Shown here in pieces: positions 1 through 7,401 of a DNA stretch of 64,000 bases. Position numbers and translations under genes: made by a program. Numbering within the stretch: position 1 is the stretch's first letter; each line of letters opens with the position of its first letter. The stretch covers positions 248,001-312,000 of the forward strand of contig CAWFLQ010000005.1 of NCBI GenBank assembly GCA_963816745.1, written 5' to 3'. Under the pieces are notes generated by a model that saw only the letters and a program-made list of their open reading frames with translations, made no database searches and was not told the origin of the DNA. Source of the DNA: VAZQ01 sp963816745. Lineage in GTDB: Bacteria > Pseudomonadota > Alphaproteobacteria > Rhizobiales > Xanthobacteraceae.

Positions 1-128
1 ACGACGCCGTGCGCGAGAGCAGACGCCGAGAATTCGGCGGCATATTTGGCCGCGCCGGTCACTTTCGCGCGCCCGTCGATGCGGGAGGCCGGCTTGCCGA
101 GATAACTGGTGGCACTGGTGGCGGTCAT
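1..128 (-). CDS. Molybdopterin-binding subunit of a PaoABC/XDH-type oxidoreductase, 5' end only
   Basis: Only the first 42 codons are in the window; the gene runs off the left edge. The visible N-terminus (MTATSATSYLGKPASRID, then GRAKVTGAAKYAAEF) is the usual opening of the large subunit of YagR/PaoC-type enzymes, which holds the molybdenum cofactor where aldehydes or N-heterocycles are hydroxylated. The ATG at 128 follows the stop of the FAD subunit by 15 bases, so this is the third gene of an Fe-S/FAD/Mo operon read leftwards. The call rests on this short stretch and, more strongly, on its two upstream partners. Confidence 0.8.
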   Translation of the reverse strand, partial: MTATSATSYLGKPASRIDGRAKVTGAAKYAAEFSASALAHGV

Positions 129-143
129 GGCGGGCTCCCGTTC

Positions 144-1160
144 TTACTTGATCCGCTTGTCCGACTGCGACTGCGGAGTGCCGCGCGCCGCCTGCGTCAG
201 CGCGCGCAAAATGACGCGCCGCGCCAGCTCGATCTTGAAGTCGTTGTGGCCGAAGCCGCGGGCATCGCGCAGCAAGGTGTCGGCCGCGCGGAGAAAGTTT
301 TCGCGCGTTGCGGTAGCTCCGCTGAGCTGTGCCTCGGCTTCACGGTTCCGCCACGGCTTGTGCGCCACGCCGCCGAGCGCGAGGCGCGCCTCCTTGATCG
401 TGCCGCCCACGATCTCGAGGCCAACCGCGATCGACACGAGGGCGAACGCGTATGACAACCGATCGCGGATCTTCAGATAAGTGTAGTTGTCGGCAAAGCC
501 TTTCGGCGGCAGCTCGATCGCCGTGATGATCTCGTCCGGCCGCAGATTGCTGTCGGTCTGCGGCGTGTCGCCCGGCAGGCGGTGGAAATCAGCGAACGCG
601 ATGCTGCGCTCGCCCCCCTTGCCGGTGACCAGCACACGCGCGTCGAGTGCGGCGAGCGCGACGCACATGTCGGACGGATGGGTGGCGATGCAATGCTCGC
701 TGGTCCCCAGGATCGCGTGCCCGCGGTTGATTCCCTCGATCGCCGAGCAGCCGCTGCCGGGCTCGCGCTTGTTGCACGGCGTCGTCGTGTCGTAGAAATA
801 GAAACAGCGTGTTCGTTGCAGAAGGTTGCCCCCGGTCGAGGCCATGTTGCGCAATTGCTGCGAGGCTCCGGCGAGGATCGCGCTGCCCAGCATTGGATAG
901 CGCGCCTCGATCTGCGGGTGGTAGGCGAGGTCGCTGTTGGGAACCAGCGCGCCGATCCGCAACCCGCCGTCGGCGGTGTCCTCGACCTTCCTGAGCGGCA
1001 GATGCGTGATGTCGATCAGCCGCGACGGACGCGCGACATTCTCCTTCATGAGATCGATCAGATTGGTGCCGCCGGCGATGAATTTCGCACCCGGATCGGC
1101 TGCGATCCGGCGCACGGCGTCGGCAACGTCAGTTGCGCGCGCATATTCGAAATTGTTCAT
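144..1160 (-). CDS. FAD-binding subunit M of xanthine dehydrogenase family (PaoB/YagS-like)
   Basis: This 338-residue protein is the medium subunit that passes electrons from the molybdenum site through FAD. FAD-binding motifs of the family are visible near the N-terminus (FIAGGTNLIDLMKE) and at about residues 108-113 (STGGNL). A cysteine cluster around residues 117-137 (TRCFYFYD, PCNKREPGSGCSA) matches the extra [4Fe-4S] insert described for E. coli PaoB and separates it from plain CoxM proteins. Its ATG overlaps the stop of the iron-sulfur subunit by four bases (ATGA), which implies translational coupling. The substrate cannot be read from the sequence. Confidence 0.88.
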   Translation of the reverse strand: MNNFEYARATDVADAVRRIAADPGAKFIAGGTNLIDLMKENVARPSRLIDITHLPLRKVEDTADGGLRIGALVPNSDLAYHPQIEARYPMLGSAILAGASQQLRNMASTGGNLLQRTRCFYFYDTTTPCNKREPGSGCSAIEGINRGHAILGTSEHCIATHPSDMCVALAALDARVLVTGKGGERSIAFADFHRLPGDTPQTDSNLRPDEIITAIELPPKGFADNYTYLKIRDRLSYAFALVSIAVGLEIVGGTIKEARLALGGVAHKPWRNREAEAQLSGATATRENFLRAADTLLRDARGFGHNDFKIELARRVILRALTQAARGTPQSQSDKRIK

Positions 1161-1705
1161 CGCGCCGCCTCCCCGGACTTTGCCGCAGCCTTGCCGGACA
1201 TCACCTCTTCGATGGCCGACACGATTTTGGGATAGGCGCCGCAGCGGCAGATATTGCCGCTCATCAGCTCGCGGATTTCATCGGCGGTGTGCGCCCTGCC
1301 CTCCGCGATCAGGCCGACGGCGGAACAGATCTGGCCAGGCGTGCAGTAGCCGCACTGGAAGGCATCGTGCTCGATGAAAGCCTGCTGCAGCGGATGCAGC
1401 GCGTCTCCTTGCGCCAGGCCTTCGATCGTCGTGACCTGCGCGCCGTCCTTCATGACCGCCAGCGTCAGGCACGAATAGACCCGCCGGCCGTCGAGCAGGA
1501 CCGTGCAGGCGCCGCATTGCCCGTGGTCGCAGCCCTTCTTGGTCCCGGTGAGATCGAGATTGAGACGCAGCGCATCGAGCAACGTGGTCCACGGTGCGAT
1601 GGTCAACTTGTGCTGTACGCCGTTGACGACAAGCGTGACCGTCATCTTGGCCGGCGTCGGAAATTTCTCCGGCGCCTGGCGAGCGGTTGAGGATGGTTGA
1701 GCCAT
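1157..1705 (-). CDS. [2Fe-2S] subunit of xanthine dehydrogenase family (PaoA/YagT-like)
   Basis: Small iron-sulfur subunit with both expected [2Fe-2S] clusters: a plant-ferredoxin-type N-terminal set (CDHGQCGACTVLLDG, then YSC) and a C-terminal set (CGYCTPGQ, then GNICRCGAYPKI). I chose the ATG at 1705 (MAQPSS) because a GGAG lies seven bases upstream; an in-frame start at 1723 has no such site. E. coli PaoA has a twin-arginine signal, but no RRxFL-type motif is visible here, so export is not supported and the enzyme may be cytoplasmic. First gene of the leftward operon with the FAD and Mo subunits. Confidence 0.88.
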   Translation of the reverse strand: MAQPSSTARQAPEKFPTPAKMTVTLVVNGVQHKLTIAPWTTLLDALRLNLDLTGTKKGCDHGQCGACTVLLDGRRVYSCLTLAVMKDGAQVTTIEGLAQGDALHPLQQAFIEHDAFQCGYCTPGQICSAVGLIAEGRAHTADEIRELMSGNICRCGAYPKIVSAIEEVMSGKAAAKSGEAAR

Positions 1706-2631
1706 TGGAATTCTCCGGGGCAAACGGCATTGCTTGAACGCCGGCGTTCGTGACGGGAAACGCCTGCAATCAGGAGCGGAAGAGAGGAAACCTCCGACCG
1801 GGCATGTTTCAACGGGGCGGTCTTTGAACTTGTTCCAAATAGCAGCCAGAAAAAAAGAACGGACAAGACGAAAGAATGGGCAGGAATGCGAAGGTTTTGT
1901 AAATCCAAACTCCGATCTTTAACCACACGATTGACCCTGTAGTTTCGACCACGAAACGAATATATTTATTGACTACATATTGAACTTAGCGTAAGAGCGC
2001 CCCACCTCACTCATCGAGGGGCGTCTTCTAGAGGCGATCCTGAAGTCGGAGTGAGGTGTGGCGTCCTGCGGCTGCGGCTCGTAACCGCGCCCCGGGAGGC
2101 CCGGGGCACCGCCCGCCAAGCACTACGACTTGGCTGCGAGGAGCTCGCTGCACGGATTCCGGAGGATAATTCCGGAGACGGAAGCGCGGCCCCCGGCCAC
2201 AAATCGCCACGGTGGAGCGCCGAAAGGCGCGCGTCCCGCGTCATGGGACGCAGGGTGCTTCGCAAGCACCCGGGCGTGCAGCGTTATTGCACGCCCAACC
2301 GGGTGCCGCTGCACCCGGGCGCCTGTCGGCGCTCCGCCCACCCCTCAATGGTGGGACTCTATTTCACCACCCCGGGCGCAACCGCGCCGCGGGAACGAGA
2401 TGTGCTGTTTGACATTGTTAGACACGAGAGTAGCGAGGCGTGCCGCGGTGCCAAATCGAGACACCCACCTTAACCAAGCGTAGCCGCGCCCCTCATGCCA
2501 GCGTGAACCTCCGCGCGCCGCCAGCCGACAGATACGCACAACGAAGAACGGGGCACGCAGTCCAAGAGGCCTGCGAAGCCACGCTCTCCGCTGGACTTCA
2601 CAAGGGGTGGAGCACCAGAAGGAGAACTATC
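1706..2631. other. Long intergenic region upstream of the first secreted cassette
   Basis: No convincing gene lies here. The left third is AT-richer than its surroundings and must hold the promoter of the oxidoreductase operon; a perfect 6-bp palindrome with a 4-base spacer (GTTTCG/CGAAAC, 1942-1957) is a possible operator. An 8-bp inverted repeat (2003-2010 with 2051-2058, CACCTCAC/GTGAGGTG) comes next, then the hairpin array described separately. A TTGACA at 2409-2414 could be a -35 box for the rightward cassette, but the matching -10 is poor. Open frames across the array have the composition of chance reading and are not annotated. Confidence 0.6.
2089..2388. repeat. Head-to-tail array of about ten non-identical short hairpins
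   Basis: Perfect inverted repeats follow each other with almost no gap: 2089-2107 (8-bp stem, 3-nt loop), 2115-2134 (6), 2136-2148 (5), 2217-2230 (5, GAAA loop), 2231-2251 (7), 2253-2271 (8, 3-nt loop), 2272-2296 (9), 2300-2317 (7), 2319-2332 (5), 2337-2355 (6) and 2375-2388 (5). From 2217 to 2332 six hairpins are separated by at most three bases. The stems differ in sequence, so this is not a cluster of one REP-type element. No T-tract follows, so these are not ordinary terminators. The function is unknown. Confidence 0.8.
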
Positions 2632-4953
2632 ATGTCGCCCCGCAATCCCTTGCGGTCTACAGGTATGGCACTCGCCCATGCCTTCCTACTCACCACCACC
2701 GTACTCACCGCCACCGCACTGCTCCCGACCCGCCCGGCCCTCGCACAAGACGCGATCCAGCCGGGCGAAGGTTATGTGACGCGGTTCTCCGGAATCCGTC
2801 CCAGCGTCGGCGGTCCGGTGATCGACACCAATGGCACCGTCGGCAGCATCATCGACGTGCGCGCGCCGCGCACGCCGCCGCTCGGGCAGCATTGGGTGGA
2901 CGAGCCGCAACGCAAGCCGGTCACCGCCGGCGAGGTCGGCCAGGTGTTCGGCGTCACGCTCGACGACGCCAATCCGCCCAACGTCTACCTGAGCGCGACC
3001 TCGGCCTTCGGGCTGCATCGCGCCGGCAAGGACTGGATGGCGGGCATGTGGGGTCAGGGCGGTGGCCCCGGCACCATCTACCGGCTCGACGCCTCGACCG
3101 GCTATGCGCCGCGCGTGTTCTCGCAGATCACGCTCAACGGCCGGCCCAACACCGGTGCCGCGCTCGGCAACATGGCCTACGACCGCGCCAACAAGCAGTT
3201 GTTCGTCTCGGACATGGAAACCGGGATGATCCACCGCATCCGCGCTGCCGACGGCGCCGACCTCGGCGTCTACGACCACGGCGCGCAGGGCCGGGCCGGC
3301 TTCGTCAACGCGGAGAACGGCGAGCGCACGAGCTTGCCGCCGATCGCGTTCAACACCAACTCGCGCGCCCGCATCGAGGATTGCGGGGCCAAGTTCGACA
3401 CCAGTCCGCAATGCTGGAACTTCGCGGAGAGCGGGCGGCGGGTGTGGGGTCTCGGCGTGCGCCGCGATGCCATGACGAACCAGTCGCGGCTGTTCTACGC
3501 GGTCTGGTCGAGCCCCGCCTTCGGGCAAGCCGGCTGGAACCAGACTTCGGACGACGACAAGCGCAACACGGTGTGGTCGGTGCGGCTCGATCCGAACGGC
3601 GGCTTCGACACGTCGGACGTCCGGCGCGAGTTCATCCTGCCGGACTTCTTCGAGCGCCACGCGGACGTCGCGCGCGCCGGCTTCAGCCAGCCGGTGAGCG
3701 ACATCTCGTTCTCGGAATGCGGCCAGCGCCCGGTGATGCTCGTCGCCGAACGCGGCGGCATCCGCAATCTCGGTCTCGGCATGGAGAATTCGTTCGCCAC
3801 GCCGCACGAGTCGCGCGCGTTGCGCTACGAGGTCGACGACAAGGGCACCTGGCGCCCGGTCGGCCGCTACGACGTCGGCTTCTACGACCGCACCAAGGAA
3901 GGTGCGCCGTACATGCGGGCGAACTGCTCGGGCGGCATCGCCTTCGGTCTTGGCTACGACGCCAATACCTGGGTCGCCGACCAGAGCAAGCCGGATCAGT
4001 TCGTGTGGACGTCGGGCGACAAGCTCTGCTCCCGCGAGGATCCGTGCAACCTGCCGAGCGGCCAGCAGGCCGAAGCCAGCTCCGAGGAGGCGCAGCAGGC
4101 CGCGACGCGGACCGGCGGCGACGGTTCCGAGGTCAGCGGCATCCAGGGTCTCTCGGAGGGCGCCTTCGAGGAGCTCGCGCCGGAATCCGCCTTCGCGCCG
4201 AAACCGACGGTGGGCGGCGCCGGCGGTCCCAGCCAGGCCTACATGATCGACACCGACGTCAACGTTGACGGCAACGGTCGCATCATCGAGCAGGAGCTGG
4301 CCCGCAACGACGCCACCAAGATCGGCGACGTGGCGATCTACCAGATCTGCGAGCCGCCGAAGAGCTACGCCTTCATCCCGTGGACGCCGCCGCCGGTTGG
4401 TGCGGTCCATGCGGATGACGTCAGCCACGCTCGGCTGTACTCGCACGGCCGCGCCGGCAGCCACTATCGGTGGGGCTCGCACGATCCCTACTGGAGCCAC
4501 AACCGCTGGGGCTCGCACCACTACTTCTGGAGCCACTGGCGGTTGGCCTCGCACAACCGCGAGCGCAGCCACTACCGGCACTCGTCGCACCACCGCGACC
4601 GCAGCCACTACCGTGACGGTTCGCACCACCGCGAACGCAGCCACTGGAGGGAAGGCTCGCACGACAAGGAGCGCAGCCACTGGCGGACCAGCTCCAAGGA
4701 GCACAGCACCCTGCGTAGCCACTGGCTGCACAGTTCCAAGGAGCACAGCACTCTGCGCAGCCACTGGAAGCACAGCTCCAAGGAGCACAGCACCGAGCGG
4801 AGCCACTACAAGAACAGCTCCCAGGGAGCACACTACAAGAACAGCTCCAGGGAGCACTCCGAGCCTGAGCCACGTTCAGAAAGGCTCGCACAGCAAGAAC
4901 CTGAGCCACACTCCGATCGGCTCACACAACCAGGTGCGCAGCCACTCGGCTAA
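2632..4953 (+). CDS. Secreted protein with propeller-like N-terminal region and Ser-His repeat tail (cassette copy A, large protein)
   Basis: I do not recognise a named family. The ATG at 2632 is preceded by AAGGAG (2619-2624). A signal peptide ends near PALAQ (about residue 40). The next 540 or so residues align along their whole length with the protein at 9767-12835, sharing YLSATSAFGLHR, NTGAALGN, ERGGIRNLGL and FATPHESRALRYE and all seven cysteines (IEDC, CWN, ECG, NCSGG, LCS, PCN, ICE). Recurrent G-x-x-Y-x-L and F-V-S-D-x-E-T-G motifs suggest a beta-propeller; this is inference. A DVNVDGNG stretch resembles a calcium loop. From about residue 597 the tail repeats SHxRxx units rich in His and Arg. 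The literal frame ends at 4953, but the repeat pattern continues to 5239 in the next frame. Confidence 0.8.
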   Translation: MSPRNPLRSTGMALAHAFLLTTTVLTATALLPTRPALAQDAIQPGEGYVTRFSGIRPSVGGPVIDTNGTVGSIIDVRAPRTPPLGQHWVDEPQRKPVTAGEVGQVFGVTLDDANPPNVYLSATSAFGLHRAGKDWMAGMWGQGGGPGTIYRLDASTGYAPRVFSQITLNGRPNTGAALGNMAYDRANKQLFVSDMETGMIHRIRAADGADLGVYDHGAQGRAGFVNAENGERTSLPPIAFNTNSRARIEDCGAKFDTSPQCWNFAESGRRVWGLGVRRDAMTNQSRLFYAVWSSPAFGQAGWNQTSDDDKRNTVWSVRLDPNGGFDTSDVRREFILPDFFERHADVARAGFSQPVSDISFSECGQRPVMLVAERGGIRNLGLGMENSFATPHESRALRYEVDDKGTWRPVGRYDVGFYDRTKEGAPYMRANCSGGIAFGLGYDANTWVADQSKPDQFVWTSGDKLCSREDPCNLPSGQQAEASSEEAQQAATRTGGDGSEVSGIQGLSEGAFEELAPESAFAPKPTVGGAGGPSQAYMIDTDVNVDGNGRIIEQELARNDATKIGDVAIYQICEPPKSYAFIPWTPPPVGAVHADDVSHARLYSHGRAGSHYRWGSHDPYWSHNRWGSHHYFWSHWRLASHNRERSHYRHSSHHRDRSHYRDGSHHRERSHWREGSHDKERSHWRTSSKEHSTLRSHWLHSSKEHSTLRSHWKHSSKEHSTERSHYKNSSQGAHYKNSSREHSEPEPRSERLAQQEPEPHSDRLTQPGAQPLG
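4423..4860 (+). repeat. Degenerate 18-bp tandem repeats coding SHxRxx units
   Basis: The 3' part of the large copy A gene is built of repeats of six codons with Ser-His at a fixed phase (SHYRHS, SHHRDR, SHYRDG, SHHRER, SHWREG). Then come three longer 14-residue units of the form SHW-x-x-SSKEHSTLR. At DNA level the AGCCAC or TCGCAC core recurs every 18 bases. The His and Arg content is very high, which would suit metal, polyanion or pH-dependent surface binding; that is a guess from composition. Confidence 0.8.
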
Positions 4954-5239
4954 AGGCTCGCACAACACGACCCTGAGCAAAGGTCCCACGGGTTCGACGA
5001 CCAATCCTGGCCTCCACCGTCGGCACGGCTCGTTCGGCACCCACGACGGCGCGCGCAGCCACGCGGTCAAAGGTTCGAATGTGGTCAAGCGGAACCTCGG
5101 CCCGACCGGCTCGCAAGGCGGCTCGCAGGGCAATATCGGGCGCATCCCGCAACTGCGCTCGCTCAGCCTGCCGAAGACCCAATCCTTCCAGGGCCTGAGT
5201 GGCGGAAGGATCGGCGGCCAAGGGTTTGGCCGGCGGTGA
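4862..5239 (+). other. Continuation of the repeat tail in the +1-shifted frame
   Basis: Downstream of 4862 the original frame turns into low-quality Glu/Pro/Arg sequence and stops at 4953. The frame one base on continues the same motif: LSHVQKGSHSKNLSHTPIGS, then SHSAKGSHNTTLSKGPTGS, down to a Gly-rich end and a stop at 5239. One extra base between about 4862 and 4868 explains this. Copy B keeps its repeat open to the end, so the corrected copy A protein would be about 868 residues. The shift may be a sequencing insertion, or a true indel in repetitive DNA. Confidence 0.75.
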
Positions 5240-5246
5240 CGACAAT

Positions 5247-5272
5247 GCGGGCGGAGCCACGGCTCCGCCCGC
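5247..5272. promoter_or_regulatory. Perfect 12-bp inverted repeat between the two genes of cassette A
   Basis: GCGGGCGGAGCC is followed by two bases and its exact reverse complement. It begins 8 bases after the corrected stop of the large gene and 45 bases before the small gene. No T-run follows, so it is unlikely to be a full terminator. It may stabilise the upstream message or set the ratio of the two proteins. The copy B pair has only 9 bases between genes and lacks this element. Confidence 0.65.
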
Positions 5273-5317
5273 ACCCACTGATCCAGAGACACAAGAAGAA
5301 GAGAGAGGAGACCTCCC

Positions 5318-6412
5318 ATGCAACGCCAGAAGAAATTCAGCTGGACCGCCCTCGCCGTCGCCGGGCTGGCCACCGCGACAGTGTTTGCCACGGCGGCCAA
5401 AGCCGAGACGCAGCCGCGGCTCTATCTGCACCAGACCTATGCCGAAGACGCCATGCGGAAGCCGACACTCGACGTCAAGGACCCGATGTCGGTGTTCAAG
5501 TTCGTGCTCGGCAATCTGCCCGACCGCGTCAAGGTCTACCCGACCGAGAACTACTTCTATTTCTCGTTCTTCCATAACAACATCCGCTACGCCGGCAACC
5601 TCCGCCTGGACATCATCGACCGCGACGAAGGCAAGGTGCATTTCGCCTATTTCGAGGATCTCTCGGAATGGACCTATTACGACGAGTCGATCACCCACCG
5701 CATCCTCGACGACACCTTCGGCGTGAAGGTGGAGAAGGTCGATCCGCTGCTCTACCGCATCTCGCACGGCGGCAAGTCCGTGGAGTTCGCGCTCAACGAT
5801 CTCACCAACGTCAAGCCGCCGCCGGGCGCGTTCGGGCCGGACGAGGTCTATCTCGGGCCGATCTTCGACGAGTCCGCGATGCGGTTCTTCCTCGTCTTCA
5901 ACAAGAAGCTGAAGCTGTTCCACTACGTGCTCGACGAAACGGCGGATGTCGCCGACCAGTTCGTCGCCGCGGTCCCCACCGACCGCATCCTGATCGGCAA
6001 GCGCACCGGCTTTGCCTATTACCGCGACCACAAGCTCGATCGCAAAATCCTGATCGGCGTGTTCGAGGGCAATTCACGCGTCAACAACTACTTCGACGGA
6101 CCGTTCGATCAGCTGCCGGACAACTTCATCGAAGGCGAGTCCTTGCGCGACGCCATCATCGCGGTCGAGCCGCGGCTCAAGGGCAAGATCGACCGCTACG
6201 GCATCACGCCGGGCAGTGCCAGCCGCTACATGATCGGTCCCTACCGGCACTACCGCATCGAGGAGGATCTCATGGTCTTCCACAGCTGCGCGACCGACAA
6301 GAAGGTGTCGGCGGCGAACTACTACGCCTGCTTCGTCTACGACGAGGATTCCAACCTGGTACAGGCCCGGATGCGCCGCGGCCCCAACAATCCGGCCCGC
6401 AAGCCGAATTGA
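5318..6412 (+). CDS. Secreted partner protein of cassette A, about 364 residues, unknown family
   Basis: The start is supported by GAGAGGAGAC 7-16 bases upstream. A signal peptide (MQRQKKFSWTALAVAGLA, cleavage near AKA-E at 28-29) indicates export. The mature protein is rich in aromatic residues and aligns along its length with the product at 12845-13978: DRVKVYPTENY, FAYFEDL, GPDE, FDES-x-MRFFL, RKILIGVFE, DGPFDQLPDNF and FHxCAT are shared. It may be a beta-rich all-periplasmic or surface protein. I know no function. It always follows the repeat-tailed protein here, so the two probably act together. A strong terminator follows. Confidence 0.85.
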   Translation: MQRQKKFSWTALAVAGLATATVFATAAKAETQPRLYLHQTYAEDAMRKPTLDVKDPMSVFKFVLGNLPDRVKVYPTENYFYFSFFHNNIRYAGNLRLDIIDRDEGKVHFAYFEDLSEWTYYDESITHRILDDTFGVKVEKVDPLLYRISHGGKSVEFALNDLTNVKPPPGAFGPDEVYLGPIFDESAMRFFLVFNKKLKLFHYVLDETADVADQFVAAVPTDRILIGKRTGFAYYRDHKLDRKILIGVFEGNSRVNNYFDGPFDQLPDNFIEGESLRDAIIAVEPRLKGKIDRYGITPGSASRYMIGPYRHYRIEEDLMVFHSCATDKKVSAANYYACFVYDEDSNLVQARMRRGPNNPARKPN

Positions 6413-6423
6413 GCTACGCGTGA

Positions 6424-6465
6424 CGGGATGGGTGCAGCGGATGCAGCACCCATCCCGCGCATTTT
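6424..6465 (+). terminator. Rho-independent terminator of cassette A
   Basis: A perfect 12-bp stem (CGGGATGGGTGC with GCACCCATCCCG) around a 10-base loop lies 11 bases after the stop at 6412 and is followed by CGCATTTTG. The stem is strong and the short T-tract is in the right place. It would end transcription of the large/small gene pair before the DUF4239 gene. Confidence 0.75.
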
Positions 6466-6577
6466 GACCGTCCATGGAGGCGCCGAACCCGCGACACGAA
6501 CGCCTGGAAAGCTGCCTTCGAATGCGGGGGTAGTCGCCCGCGACCGTGTCGGGTAAGTTCGGTGCGAGGTCGCCGGG

Positions 6578-7351
6578 ATGGATTTCGCCGACTATCCACT
6601 GTTGTTGATTTTCTTCGTCAGCACTGCCGCCATCCTGGTCGCTTGCGAGGCTGGTCTTCGATTCGGCCTGATATCCGGCGAAGGGGGCAAGGAAAATACC
6701 GCAACCCTCCAAGCATCCGTGCTGGGTCTCCTGGCGTTGATGATCGGCTTCACGTTTTCGATGTCGCTCACCCGCTTCGAGGGCAGGCGTGACGCCGTGC
6801 TGTACGAGGCAAATTCGATCGGGACGACCGCATTGCGCGCACGCCTGCTGCCGGCGCCTCACGATATCGAATGTTTGAAGCTGTTGCGCGAATACGTGCA
6901 GGTTCGGCTGGGCATCACCGGTCGCATTCCGTCCCCGGAAGAGTTGCGCGCTGCGGTCAACCGCTCGAATGCCATCCAGGAAGCGCTTTGGCAGCAGGTC
7001 AAGGCGGTGGCCGCGAAGGACAATGCATTGGTGCCGACGGGGCTCTTCATCCAGACGCTGAACGAGATGATCGACAATCAGGAAAAGCGGATAATCGCGG
7101 TAGTCAATCGCGTGCCGAACATCGTCCTGATCGCGCTTTATGGCATCGCAATCGTCGCCAGCGCCTTCACCGGTTATTCGGCCGGACTGGCGGGACAGCG
7201 ATCCAGAGTTCCGCCCTACACGTTGGGCGTGCTGGTGGCAGCCGTGATCCTCATCATCCAGGATCTCGATCGTCCGAACGCCGGTTTCATCAAGGTCAGC
7301 CAACAGCCGATGATCGATACCGCCGCCAGTATCGCCGCGTACACGAACTGA
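6578..7351 (+). CDS. DUF4239 (bestrophin-like) membrane protein
   Basis: A 257-residue protein with two hydrophobic segments near the N-terminus (LLLIFFVSTAAILVACEAGL and VLGLLALMIGFTFSMSLTRF), a soluble helical middle, and two more near residues 183-230. The GLLALMIGFTFSMSLTRFEG region followed by a charged helix (RRDAVLYEANSIGTTALRAR) is characteristic of DUF4239 proteins, sometimes called bestrophin-like. Activity is unknown; transport or anchoring at the inner membrane is possible. It is transcribed alone between the two secreted cassettes. Confidence 0.8.
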   Translation: MDFADYPLLLIFFVSTAAILVACEAGLRFGLISGEGGKENTATLQASVLGLLALMIGFTFSMSLTRFEGRRDAVLYEANSIGTTALRARLLPAPHDIECLKLLREYVQVRLGITGRIPSPEELRAAVNRSNAIQEALWQQVKAVAAKDNALVPTGLFIQTLNEMIDNQEKRIIAVVNRVPNIVLIALYGIAIVASAFTGYSAGLAGQRSRVPPYTLGVLVAAVILIIQDLDRPNAGFIKVSQQPMIDTAASIAAYTN

Positions 7352-7401
7352 GCCGTGGGCGAGTCTTCGCTCCACCCATCCCACAGGTTAGTCTAGGGGG
7401 C

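Noticed and set aside
2089..2388. REP/BIME cluster or series of terminators
   Set aside because: The stems have different sequences and no T-tracts; neither class explains consecutive unlike hairpins.
2440..2631. Upstream extension of the copy A large gene to 2440
   Set aside because: The ATG at 2632 has AAGGAG and begins a signal peptide; the 64 codons before it are not protein-like and lie next to the hairpin array.
2686..4857. 723-codon leftward open frame opposite the copy A large gene
   Set aside because: It is the antisense shadow of repeat-rich GC-biased coding DNA; its product is Val/Ala/Arg repeats, with no ribosome site, and the + strand has signal peptide and paralogue support.
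4862..4868. Programmed +1 frameshifting as the cause of the many frame breaks
   Set aside because: Breaks occur in unrelated genes, have no common slippery motif, and also affect a tRNA; error is simpler.
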